NCBI RefSeq assembly: GCF_003985155.1
Contig: NZ_ML133702.1
Coordinates: 1 to 64,000 of the forward strand
Direction of reading: 5' to 3'
Origin: Rhizobium vallis
GTDB lineage: Bacteria; Pseudomonadota; Alphaproteobacteria; Rhizobiales; Rhizobiaceae
DNA length: 64,000 nucleotides
Part shown: positions 34,360-41,938 of the stretch, piece by piece
How positions within the stretch are numbered: position 1 is the first letter of the stretch
Layout: the number at the start of each line of letters is the position of its first letter
Position numbers and translations under genes: made by a program
Notes under the pieces: generated by a model
Told to the model about the DNA's origin: nothing
The model's input: only the letters and a program-made list of their open reading frames with translations
Databases searched by the model: none

Positions 34360-35340
34360 CTACTCTCCTTGTTGAACGTTTCTGCCTCGATAAGCCTTGT
34401 AGAGATCCGTCAGGTTCTCGGAGAGGAAGTCTCCAAACCCGACCGCATCCTTGGCCTTCAAAGCGAGTGTAAAAGTACGTCCGTCGCTCCGCAGGTCGGC
34501 GGCAACGGACTTATCTTCAGAAATCCATTTGCTGGCACGACCCTGTTTCGACGGACCCGAGCGGCCTGACGCCTTGATATGAGTCAGCAGGACGTTAAAC
34601 CGATCGTCCCCCGTCTTTGCACCGAATTCCTCGGTTCCAACGAAGGCGCGCGCCCTCGCCAGGTTCGAAGGCCGCTCCAACAGGGTCTTCAACTCATACC
34701 ATCGATCGCGCCCGATGCCTTTGGCGGCGCCGACGGCATCCAGCAATTCCCGAGGCATGCTCGCTACCGCCAGCATCTTCGACAGGGTCGCCCTATCCAC
34801 GGAGAGTGCTGAGAGAATGATCGCATTGTCGCCATCGAAGTGAAGCCGCGCGATTTCACTCGCAAACATTGCCTTCTCGAAAAATGACAGATTGGCGCGC
34901 GCCGAATTCTCTTGCCCCTGCGCGACCAGATGATCACTGTCTTTTAGGTCCTTGACGACCGCACGGACTTTCCTTCCGAGCGCCCTCGCCGCTCGGAGAC
35001 GCCGGTGTCCGAACACCACCATATAGCGCTCGGAACTCTTGGGATGGGGTCGCACCAGGATTGGGCTATCCTGGCCACGCTCGCGAATTGCAGAAAGCAA
35101 TTCATCAAATTCCTGTTCGTCGTCCTCAATACGATCCCGCACGAACGATGCATCAACTAGATCTGGGTCCAGTTCGATGACGGTCTCGCCTTCAAGCAGC
35201 TTGTCTGCACGGGCGGCCATCTCATCGATGGAGTTCAGGATCGACTTTGAAGCGCCCCTGATGGTGTAATCTAGCGCCGCCCGGTTGTTGTCGGTGGGCG
35301 TATCGCTCATCACATTGGCGAATGGGTTTTTCCGAGCCAT
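34360..35340 (-). CDS. repB: Plasmid partitioning protein RepB (ParB family)
   Basis: 326 residues. ParB features: the conserved nuclease-like box GQDSPILVRPHPKSSERYMVVFGHRRLRAARALG, QGQENSARANLSFFEKAMFASEI, and a helix-turn-helix with SALSVDRATLSKMLAVASMP. The C-terminal third has the RepB dimer region ending YKAYRGRN. RepB binds centromere-like parS sites and works with RepA to segregate the plasmid. It follows repA by 75 bases and is followed by the repC leader with the antisense RNA. The start MARKNPFANVM is standard for this family. Confidence 0.95.
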   Translation of the reverse strand: MARKNPFANVMSDTPTDNNRAALDYTIRGASKSILNSIDEMAARADKLLEGETVIELDPDLVDASFVRDRIEDDEQEFDELLSAIRERGQDSPILVRPHPKSSERYMVVFGHRRLRAARALGRKVRAVVKDLKDSDHLVAQGQENSARANLSFFEKAMFASEIARLHFDGDNAIILSALSVDRATLSKMLAVASMPRELLDAVGAAKGIGRDRWYELKTLLERPSNLARARAFVGTEEFGAKTGDDRFNVLLTHIKASGRSGPSKQGRASKWISEDKSVAADLRSDGRTFTLALKAKDAVGFGDFLSENLTDLYKAYRGRNVQQGE

Positions 35341-35415
35341 ATCGCTATCCTGGAAACCTTGATATCGGTTTGTTTTGGCTGAAGATTCTCGAGGTTTTGA
35401 CGACCGTGAACATCA

Positions 35416-36627
35416 TTACAGCCTCCCCCAAGCCTTATGGATCAACCCCTGAACCTCGAAGTTAACAGCATCCATGCATTCGATCGCCCGGTCATAGGTT
35501 TCTCGCGTGAAATTTGAGCGGTCAAGTTCGTAAAGGGTGCGTTTCGTCAAACCGGCATCGGAGATCGCGGTCGTCTTCACCATCGGGCTCTTAAGGATTT
35601 CCTCGGCGAACATCGATTGCATGAAGCCCAGCATCTGTACCTGAGGAACGTCCGTGGGCTCGAAGCGAGTGATCAGGTAACGGAGCCAGTCCATGCGCAC
35701 ATTGGCGCCGGCCTTCTTGATTGTCTTTGTGATATTGCCAAGCATGAGAAGGAATTGCGACATCGACATCAGGTCCAACATCTGCGGATGGACCGTAATC
35801 AAGACGGAGGTCGCCGCGGTTAGCGCGGTTAAGGTGAGATATCCGAGCTGCGGCGGGCAATCGACCACCACGACATCATAGCGGCCATCTACTTCCTCGA
35901 GCGCCTTACCGAGACGCGTGAAGAAACGCTTCCCCTCTGCGTCCCCCTGCATCGCAAGCGGCGTGTCGTATTCATATTCCTGCAATTCCAAATTCGCCGG
36001 GATGATGTCGAGGCCCGGGAAATTGGTCGGCAGAATGACATCGGCAATCGACCTGCGCTCGTTGTCATAACGTATCGCATCATAGAGCGAAGGGTTCCGA
36101 TCAAGCTCTGGCTGGAAACCGTGCAGAGCCGAAAGCGACGCCTGCGGGTCAAGATCAACTGCAAGCACGCGATGTCCGGTGAGCGCCAAGTGCTGCGCGA
36201 GGTGAGCTGTGGTAGTTGTCTTCCCGGAGCCCCCCTTAAAGTTGACAACGGCGATGACTTGCAATTTGTCCCCCGGTTTGCGGTGGGGAACATATCTTTT
36301 GGCTTCCGTCTTTCCTGTCTTGTCGAGGAAAAACCGCAGCTCCAGCATCTGTTCAGCAGTGTAATACCTGCGATTTCCCGACATCGTGGTCGGCTTCGGG
36401 CCCTTGCCGTCGAGATAAAGGCGCTTCAAATTGCTCGGCGTGACGCCAAGATAATGTGCGACCTCAGCGAGCGAGAACTGGCGCAGCGTCTTTTTTGCGT
36501 TTGGGAGAGAATTCTCCAGACGCAGCTGATCAAGCTTGCGCGAGATTTCCGCACCTTGCATCAGGATCTTGTCGTCAAACTCAAACGACGGCAGCGAGCT
36601 AAACGCGTTCATTGTGCCTCTGGCCAT
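35416..36627 (-). CDS. repA: Plasmid partitioning ATPase RepA (ParA family)
   Basis: 403 residues from the ATG at 36627; an in-frame ATG at 36612 has AGAGG upstream and is an equally plausible start. An N-terminal winged region (FSLAEVAHYLGVTPSNLKRL) is followed by the deviant Walker A VVNFKGGSGKTTTTAHLA, the Walker A' VLAVDLDPQASLS, and Walker B DVVVVDCPPQLGYLTL. RepA is the ATPase of the partition complex and also represses the repABC promoter. First gene of the operon; a promoter with good elements lies at 36666-36693. Confidence 0.95.
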   Translation of the reverse strand: MARGTMNAFSSLPSFEFDDKILMQGAEISRKLDQLRLENSLPNAKKTLRQFSLAEVAHYLGVTPSNLKRLYLDGKGPKPTTMSGNRRYYTAEQMLELRFFLDKTGKTEAKRYVPHRKPGDKLQVIAVVNFKGGSGKTTTTAHLAQHLALTGHRVLAVDLDPQASLSALHGFQPELDRNPSLYDAIRYDNERRSIADVILPTNFPGLDIIPANLELQEYEYDTPLAMQGDAEGKRFFTRLGKALEEVDGRYDVVVVDCPPQLGYLTLTALTAATSVLITVHPQMLDLMSMSQFLLMLGNITKTIKKAGANVRMDWLRYLITRFEPTDVPQVQMLGFMQSMFAEEILKSPMVKTTAISDAGLTKRTLYELDRSNFTRETYDRAIECMDAVNFEVQGLIHKAWGRL

Positions 36628-36665
36628 TCTGTCGATAAAATCGCCGAAACCGGTGAAATGCCGTC

Positions 36666-36693
36666 ATTATCTCCGATTCTCTGATTCTGACAA
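36666..36693 (-). promoter_or_regulatory. Likely promoter of the repABC operon
   Basis: On the minus strand, TTGTCA (plus 36688-36693) and GATAAT (plus 36666-36671) are separated by 16 bases, about 40 bases upstream of the repA ATG. The spacer carries AGAATC twice, which could be part of a RepA operator. Confidence 0.55.
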
Positions 36694-36792
36694 GAAAAAT
36701 AGAGTTAATAGAAGGCTACCGGGCATCTGAACTGCAACTCATCGCGATTCTCTCTTGGAGTAAAGGTCGAGATCTGTTTATCCACCGAACTT

Positions 36793-36808
36793 GTTGACTG
36801 CCGTCAAA
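36793..36808. promoter_or_regulatory. parS-like partition site (one mismatch)
   Basis: GTTGACTGCCGTCAAA matches the repABC parS pattern GTTNNNNGCNNNNAAC except for the last base. The six-base arms are GTTGAC and GTCAAA. It lies about 165 bases upstream of repA. Only one such site was noticed. Confidence 0.4.
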
Positions 36809-37002
36809 ACCAGAGATTTCATCAATAAACGCAGTAGCTTACAGGTTGGATTGTGAGCATCTTTTCCGGCTGTCACCAAACACGTGTCGCTACAGCGTCA
36901 TCAGCAGAACGCCAGCAGGCAACCTGATCGCCTCACCGCAAGCCAGAGAGGCTGATGAATTGCGATGGCGTCACATACCCTATCCCAAAGCGGAGGAACC
37001 CT

Positions 37003-37737
37003 ATGCCGTCCGAAACACGATCGCCGCGCCTGGCTGTACTGATCGATGCTGATAACACCTCGGCAAAAATCGCGGACGGGCTGTTTGAAGAGGTCGCCAA
37101 AATAGGCGAAGCAAGTGTCCGACGCATCTATGGTGATTTCTCCGGCTCGCGGTCCAAGGGCTGGGCGGATGTGTTGGCCAAACACGCGATTATTCCACAG
37201 CAGCAGTTCGCCTATACGACAGGGAAGAATGCCTCTGACATCACCCTGGTGATCGATGCGATGGACCTGTTGCACAGTGCCCGGTTCGACGGTTTCTGCC
37301 TGGTGTCATCGGATAGCGATTTCACGCGACTTGCCGCCCGGATTCGTGAACAGGGCGTCGATGTTTTCGGCTTCGGCGAACAGAAGACGCCGGAAAGTTT
37401 CCGTCAGGCCTGCCGGCGGTTCGTCTACACCGAGAACCTTCTTCCCGGCACTGTCAAAGACGAGCACGATTCCGCGTCTGCCGACAAACCCCTGCAGCCG
37501 GCAACTGCAGCTGTGCCGTTCATCAAAAAGGTGCTGTCCCAAGAAAACACCGAAGACGGCTGGGTCAACCTGGGCACCGTCGGTAAGCAGCTCCTGAACC
37601 TGGCGCCGGACTTCGACCCACGAACGTTCGGCTTCCGAAAACTCAGCGATCTCATCCGCAAGACAAACCAGTTCGAAGTCCGCCAGGCCGAGGGCGGTTC
37701 CATCAGCATCAGAGTGAAGCAACGAGGCAAGAAGTAG
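37003..37737 (+). CDS. NYN-domain nuclease-like protein with C-terminal LOTUS-type domain
   Basis: 244 residues from the ATG at 37003, six bases after GGAGG. The N-terminal half is the NYN (PIN-like) fold: AVLIDADNTSAKIADGLFEEV, YGDFSGSRSKGW, ASDITLVIDAMDLLH and FCLVSSDSDFTRLAARIREQG, with Asp residues at the expected metal positions. The C-terminal 75 residues (FIKKVLSQENTEDGWVNLGTVGKQLL, then FGFRKLSDLIRKTNQFEV) fit an OST-HTH/LOTUS RNA-binding domain. Together they suggest an RNA-processing enzyme. It stands alone between the repABC promoter region and cspA. The family is widely conserved but poorly characterised. Confidence 0.82.
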   Translation: MPSETRSPRLAVLIDADNTSAKIADGLFEEVAKIGEASVRRIYGDFSGSRSKGWADVLAKHAIIPQQQFAYTTGKNASDITLVIDAMDLLHSARFDGFCLVSSDSDFTRLAARIREQGVDVFGFGEQKTPESFRQACRRFVYTENLLPGTVKDEHDSASADKPLQPATAAVPFIKKVLSQENTEDGWVNLGTVGKQLLNLAPDFDPRTFGFRKLSDLIRKTNQFEVRQAEGGSISIRVKQRGKK

Positions 37738-37846
37738 GGTCGCCGCCGCGGGATTGGTGAGAGCAGGGACGCGGAAACCCGGGCTGTCCGTATGCTTTTC
37801 GTCGTGTCGAGAAGCGTCTATCAGTACATTCGCGAATAGGAGCATC

Positions 37847-37868
37847 TGCCGAGCCAAAGGGTTCGGCA
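37847..37868 (+). promoter_or_regulatory. Hairpin in the cspA leader
   Basis: TGCCGAGCC AAAG GGTTCGGCA folds into a 9-base-pair stem (one G-T pair), ending 24 bases before the cspA ATG. It could influence mRNA stability or temperature-dependent translation; no evidence beyond the fold. Confidence 0.45.
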
Positions 37869-37892
37869 AGACGATAATCAAAGGAAGATGTA

Positions 37893-38099
37893 ATGGCGAC
37901 TGGTACGGTGAAGTGGTTCAACGCAACGAAGGGCTTCGGTTTCATTCAGCCGGATGACGGCAGCACCGATGTCTTCGTCCACATTTCCGCAGTGGAGCGG
38001 GCTGGCCTGCGAAGCCTCAACGACGGCCAGAAGATTACCTACGAACTGGTAAAGGATCGCAAGTCCGGCAAGATGTCGGCGGATAACCTGCAGGGCTGA
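37893..38099 (+). CDS. cspA: Cold-shock protein
   Basis: 68 residues, a single cold-shock domain. MATGTVKWFNATKGFGFIQPDDG contains RNP-1 (KGFGFI) and DVFVHISAVE contains RNP-2; DRKSGKMSADNLQG closes the OB fold. It binds single-stranded RNA/DNA and acts as an RNA chaperone. Start ATG follows GGAAGATGTA. A leader hairpin lies just upstream and a strong terminator just downstream, so it is a one-gene unit. Confidence 0.95.
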   Translation: MATGTVKWFNATKGFGFIQPDDGSTDVFVHISAVERAGLRSLNDGQKITYELVKDRKSGKMSADNLQG

Positions 38100-38122
38100 T
38101 TGTGATTGCCATGCGATCACTG

Positions 38123-38149
38123 GAAGGCCGGATGCCCCCGGCCTTCTCC
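38123..38149 (+). terminator. Rho-independent terminator-like hairpin after cspA
   Basis: GAAGGCCGG (38123-38131) pairs with CCGGCCTTC (38138-38146), a perfect 9-base stem 24 bases after the cspA stop. Confidence 0.7.
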
Positions 38150-39129
38150 GTACCCGTTGCGAAGTATGTGACATCGATGCAGTCAGGCTGCCTCATGGGT
38201 CCGGCGGATTTGAGAATTTCGGCAAGCGCCGAAGCAGTGTGAGGCGGCTTAACGAACCAGCAGATCAGCAGCTTGATACTAAGCTGTTCTCCCTGACCAA
38301 GCCGCCGCCAGACAAATCTCAAGCCGAACGGGAACGCGTTCTCGATGCTATCGAGCAAGCGGTGGCGCGGAGGACTAAGCATGATCCTGTAATTGCGGTT
38401 TTTATCCTTCTGCTCTATCAGGAGGGCAGTAAGACCAGGTGTGGCGACGGCCGGAAAGCACAGGATGAACTGGTCCGAGGGCGCTCGAAATGCTCACAAC
38501 CCTGAGACCTCGATGAGGTAACCGCGAGACCACTCGCGCCAGCTCTGATACTGTTGCGTCATTTCAGCTCGGACGAGGAGGCAAGGCTGGCACGTAGCGA
38601 GCGCTGCGTTCCAAATCGTCGGCTGTCACCGAAACAATAATTCCTAAGCGAGATCGAGTAGAGTTTTGCCTAGCGAGGCGAGGGGCATTGCTTCGACGTC
38701 ATTTTTAACGGGAAGATTTCCGTTCCGGGATAGACGACGATGCGTCGCACGGGTCCAGATCCTCGCACGCAATATAAAAGCCTTTTTCGAGTTTTGGTTT
38801 CAGGCTGCAGTTGACTTCGATAGCCTGCTGACGCCCGCCCGGCGGGCTGAGGAGGAGATCGATTCCGGCGCCAGCCGCCGCAATTCGACGCTCAATCATC
38901 CTTGCATTTACGGAGTTTAATTCCGCAATTGCTAGGATAACCTTCATCCAATCCAACGGCTTCTGTGGCTGAATTTCCGAGAAATCGTCCCAGTTTGAGC
39001 AGGTTCGATCCGGCGCAGCGCTGTTGGTTGTTGCCGAAGCCCTAAAGTGGCACGCGCGATGGCAAGCCGGCATCTGCCATCTTGATGGCAGCGCACTTTG
39101 AGCCTATATTTTCAGTAAAGGAGACTGCA
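38150..39129. other. Long region without a supported gene
   Basis: Nearly 1 kb. Open frames at 38239-38505 (plus) and 38705-39073 (minus) show no family features or good ribosome sites. The sequence has the mixed look of decayed accessory DNA, next to toxin-antitoxin and recombinase genes. Nothing firm. Confidence 0.4.
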
Positions 39130-39378
39130 ATGGCCGCACCACAACTTTCTGTCCGAAGCTCCAAGGCAAGGGATCTGGCTCACCGACTGGCGCGCCGTGA
39201 AAATCGTTCGATTGCCGAAGTCGTCGAGCGTGCGCTTGAAGCCTACGAGACACGCGAGGCGGGTCGCGAACCAGCGGCAAGTTTCTACCAGCGCGTCAAC
39301 GCGCAAGCTGCCATAGATATCGACCTGGATTCCATCATCCGTGAAAGCCGTCGTCCTCACCCGGGCATCGAGCTTTGA
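39130..39378 (+). CDS. vapB: VapB-family antitoxin
   Basis: 82 residues from the ATG at 39130 with AAAGGAGA upstream. The N-terminal SVRSSKARDLAHRLARRENRSIAEVVERALEAYE is a ribbon-helix-helix/Rv0623-like antitoxin head. The C-terminal tail IDLDSIIRESRRPHPGIEL is a toxin-binding tail. Stop codon overlaps the TTG start of the toxin gene by four bases, giving translational coupling. Together with the PIN protein this is a VapBC-type addiction or stress module. Confidence 0.82.
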   Translation: MAAPQLSVRSSKARDLAHRLARRENRSIAEVVERALEAYETREAGREPAASFYQRVNAQAAIDIDLDSIIRESRRPHPGIEL

Positions 39379-39788
39379 TCTTTCTCGACACGAACGTCGT
39401 CTCGGAGACGTTGCGAAAGGATCCTGACGAGGCCGTCATGGCATGGCTGGTTCGGTTCGACGCGGAATTGGCACTGCCCACTGTGACAATCGCCGAGATC
39501 GCTTTCGGCATTCAAAAGATCAGGCCGGACCAGCGGGCCGAGCGTTTGGAACAGGGGTTGACGGAATGGCGTCGTCGATTTGCCGACCGGATGTTTGGCC
39601 TCACAGAAGAAGCCGCGCTCGCTTATGGTGAAATCATGGGGCAGGCGGCTCGTCAGGGTCACGCAATGTCGGCACCCGATGCAATGATCGCCGCAATAGC
39701 GCACGTGAACGGCGGACGCTTGGCCACGCACAATCTCAAGGATTTCGAAACGACAGGTCTCAGCCTCCTCAATCCCTGGGATTTTTAA
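39375..39788 (+). CDS. vapC: VapC-family PIN-domain toxin
   Basis: 137 residues, TTG start at 39375 coupled to the antitoxin stop (TTGA). PIN-domain acidic residues are visible: Asp in IFLDTNVVSE, Glu in TIAEIAFGI, Asp in MSAPDAMIAA and a final Asp in THNLKDFE. VapC toxins cleave tRNA or rRNA; the antitoxin holds them inactive. Length and motif order are normal, so the toxin is probably active. The pair sits in an accessory region with other toxin-antitoxin genes, consistent with plasmid maintenance. Confidence 0.88.
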   Translation: MIFLDTNVVSETLRKDPDEAVMAWLVRFDAELALPTVTIAEIAFGIQKIRPDQRAERLEQGLTEWRRRFADRMFGLTEEAALAYGEIMGQAARQGHAMSAPDAMIAAIAHVNGGRLATHNLKDFETTGLSLLNPWDF

Positions 39789-39967
39789 CCCGCTCGAGTG
39801 CGTGAGCTTGTTTGCCGCATTTCTTGGGCTTGTTACCCGTGGAGTATGAGCGTGGCGGCAAGGCGAGGGCCTCTTATCAGCGGCTTTTGAACGCTTTGGG
39901 CTCTGTATTCGAAGGCGACTTTCGCCGTTTTGCCACATGAAATCAATCGCTGAGCGGCGCGTGCGGT

Positions 39968-40791
39968 TCAAAGCATGCGGGCGGCGCGGCCACTGCGCCG
40001 TGTCGCGTCGTTGTAGTAGCTTGATGCCTGTTGCACGGACCGGTGACGCGACTGCTCCATCGCTTCGGCAAGAGGAATTCCCCGATTGGCGTCACCGGTG
40101 ACCGGCGCCTCGACCGTCAGTTGTTCTATGCGCAGGCCGGCGACTTCGCTGCGCCGGCGGCCGCCGGAGGCAAAGGCGACCATCAGGATCGCCCGGTCGC
40201 GAACATCGCGGAGGCTGTCGCCGCCCCAGGTCGCCAGCAGTTTCGCCAGCACGTCGCGCCGGTGACCGCCTTGGCGCTCTTGTGGCGACGTGGCCGCGGC
40301 ACGGCGCGCACCGCCAGCCGGATCGCCGACTTCAGGGCAGGGGAGGCGAAGGCGGCCGTCGAGGCCGCGCCATTTGGTCAGCGTCGACCAGCTTGCCAGC
40401 CGCCGGCGCACCGTGTCAGGAGCATGCGGTCCCACCGATCTCAGAAAGCCCGGTCGCGAAGGCTGTGTTGGACATTCGCCGGCATGCCGTGCTCGGGATC
40501 GCTGTCGCGTCTCTGCGGATCAAAAAGATGGTGTGCCACGAATTTCAAGAGCAGTGCCTCCGGCGCCGGCCAGGGGAGGGGATCGCCGATGGCGGCCAGC
40601 GACCAGGCCTGCAGATAGGCAAGATCGGAGGTCAGGGCTCGCAGCGTATTGTCGCCCATGCCCTCGTTGACCAGATGCCGCAGGGTTTCGACATCTTGGT
40701 CGGTCAGCAGCTCGGAAAGTTCATCGCGGGGCCGATCGGCAGCACCGCGGCGATCGTGTCCAGCTCTTCGGCGATCAATAGCGGCGTTCAT
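39968..40791 (-). pseudogene. Tyrosine recombinase (phage integrase family), decayed
   Basis: Read leftward. The first part (40791 to 40441) gives a good N-terminal SAM-like core-binding domain (TSDLAYLQAWSLAAIGDPLPWPAP). The frame then breaks: a second frame begins GPHAPDTVRRRLASWSTLTKWRGL, passes through an out-of-frame section, and returns with DVLAKLLATWGGDSLRDVRDRAILMVAFASGGRRRSEV, the start of the catalytic domain with its first Arg. Between VEAPVTGD and ANRGIPLAEAMEQSR a block is missing, the part that normally carries the His-x-x-Arg box. The final RHRSVQQASSYYND keeps the nucleophilic Tyr. So several frameshifts and an internal deletion make it inactive. Its first codon overlaps the antitoxin stop by four bases. 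Confidence 0.8.
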
Positions 40792-41087
40792 TTCGGGAGA
40801 CCGTGTTCGTCGTAAAAATCGTCATGTGCTGAAGTGGTGTGGCCGTCGACAGCGACACGGCCTTCGGCGGCCAGTTTCAAGAACTTATCCATCCGGCTGG
40901 CACTTTGGGCGCTGCTCGAGGTTTCGTTGGCCAATGATTGGCGCTCATTTTTGCTGGGCTCGCCTTTGGCTATCGCCGTGAGGACAGCGACGGGAGTGCC
41001 ATCACGGCAAATGATCACTTCATCTTTCGGCACAATCAGATCCAGAAGCTCTTCCAACCGTTCGGCCGCCTCGATCACTATGCGCAT
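40788..41087 (-). CDS. Phd-like antitoxin next to a decayed recombinase
   Basis: 99 residues from the ATG at 41087 with AAGGGAAAACGG upstream. MRIVIEAAERLEELLDLIVPKDEVIICRDGTPVAVLTAI follows the Phd/YefM core, with a longer polar tail than usual. The next reading frame in the operon is the recombinase, not a toxin, sharing ATGA. Such antitoxin-integrase pairs recur in rhizobia to my recollection; here the recombinase is broken. Divergent from the second Phd/toxin pair. Role as a real antitoxin is inferred. Confidence 0.65.
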   Translation of the reverse strand: MRIVIEAAERLEELLDLIVPKDEVIICRDGTPVAVLTAIAKGEPSKNERQSLANETSSSAQSASRMDKFLKLAAEGRVAVDGHTTSAHDDFYDEHGLPK

Positions 41088-41204
41088 ACCGTTTTCCCTT
41101 GCTTGATACACCCTATGCAACTGACAAGGTGTTGATCTCCGTGAACCTGTTCTGACGTCTGGCGGTCTGCGTTGTCGTTTACCTCGGGCTCAGCATTGCA
41201 AAAC

Positions 41205-41232
41205 TTCCGGAAAATCCGTATATTCCGGAAAA
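41205..41232. promoter_or_regulatory. Repeated operator TTCCGGAAAA upstream of a Phd/toxin operon
   Basis: TTCCGGAAAA occurs at 41205-41214 and again at 41223-41232, an 18-base period; the inner TTCCGGAA is itself palindromic. It lies just before the ribosome site of the antitoxin at 41245 and in the divergent gap with the minus-strand antitoxin, so it is a good candidate autoregulatory site. Confidence 0.6.
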
Positions 41233-41244
41233 AGGAGTTTTGAC

Positions 41245-41520
41245 ATGACCTCCACTGTCACGGCTGCCGTTGTCTCGAAGAATTTCGGCACCTATCAGGA
41301 TGCGGCTGTCCGCGATCCCGTCATCATCACCAAGAACGGCCGTCCGAGAACGGTGCTGATCGCCTACGAAGACTATATGCGTCTGACGAAGCGGGATAGG
41401 CGTGTCGAGCTGACGTCGTCGCTCAGTGACAACGACCTTGCAGCGATCGAGGCTTCCGAGATGGGTGATGGCCTGGATCATCTCAACTCCGAGCTGACCG
41501 GCAAGCATGCTGCCGATTGA
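41245..41520 (+). CDS. Phd/YefM-type antitoxin
   Basis: 91 residues with AAAGGAG upstream. VTAAVVSKNFGTYQDAAVRDPVIITKNGRPRTVLIAYEDYMRL is the Phd/YefM dimer and DNA-binding fold. The tail (SLSDNDLAAIEASEMGDGLD) is acidic. The toxin gene starts 14 bases before its stop. It resembles the antitoxin at 23524-23790 in fold and gene order. A double TTCCGGAAAA site lies upstream. Confidence 0.8.
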   Translation: MTSTVTAAVVSKNFGTYQDAAVRDPVIITKNGRPRTVLIAYEDYMRLTKRDRRVELTSSLSDNDLAAIEASEMGDGLDHLNSELTGKHAAD

Positions 41521-41938
41521 ACCGAAGGTCGGCTGGGTCCTTCGCTACTCCTATCTCTGGCATTGGCAACATCTCGAAGGCCGCGAGGAGGGTGACAAGG
41601 ATCGCCCGGCGCTTGTGCTGGCCATCGTCGCGCATCTCGACGACGGCACGCCGATGGTTCGCGTTTTGCCAATCACCCACACGCCGACCGGCAACGCCGA
41701 AGAGGCGATCGAGATTCCGCCGGCGACAAAGCGACGGCTTGGACTCGACGACGATCGTTCCTGGATCATGCTGACCGAGAGCAACCGCTTTGGCTGGCCG
41801 GGTCCGGATATCCGACCGGTCGATGGCGAGACGGGGTATATCGGACCTTTGCCGCCGGCGCTGTTTAGCGAGGTGAAGCGCCGCTTCGTCGAACTGGCCC
41901 GGTCGCAGCGGCATCGAGCGACACCAAGAAGCGAATAG
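41507..41938 (+). CDS. Putative toxin of a type II toxin-antitoxin pair (PemK/MazF-like)
   Basis: 143 residues, overlapping the antitoxin gene by 14 bases. Landmarks: VLRYSYLWHWQHLEGREEGDKDRPALVLAI, VRVLPITHTPTGNAEEAIEIP, KRRLGLDDDRSWIMLTESNR. They align one-to-one with the toxin at 23114-23527 (RYxYLW, RPxxV, PITxxP, KRRxGLDxDRxWI). The D-RPALVL and PIT strands are what one expects of a MazF/PemK barrel. Assignment as a toxin rests on gene order and fold pattern; no family test was run. Confidence 0.65.
   Translation: MLPIEPKVGWVLRYSYLWHWQHLEGREEGDKDRPALVLAIVAHLDDGTPMVRVLPITHTPTGNAEEAIEIPPATKRRLGLDDDRSWIMLTESNRFGWPGPDIRPVDGETGYIGPLPPALFSEVKRRFVELARSQRHRATPRSE

Noticed and set aside
38239..39073. 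Two small frames between cspA and vapB
   Set aside because: No family pattern or convincing start; kept as an empty region.
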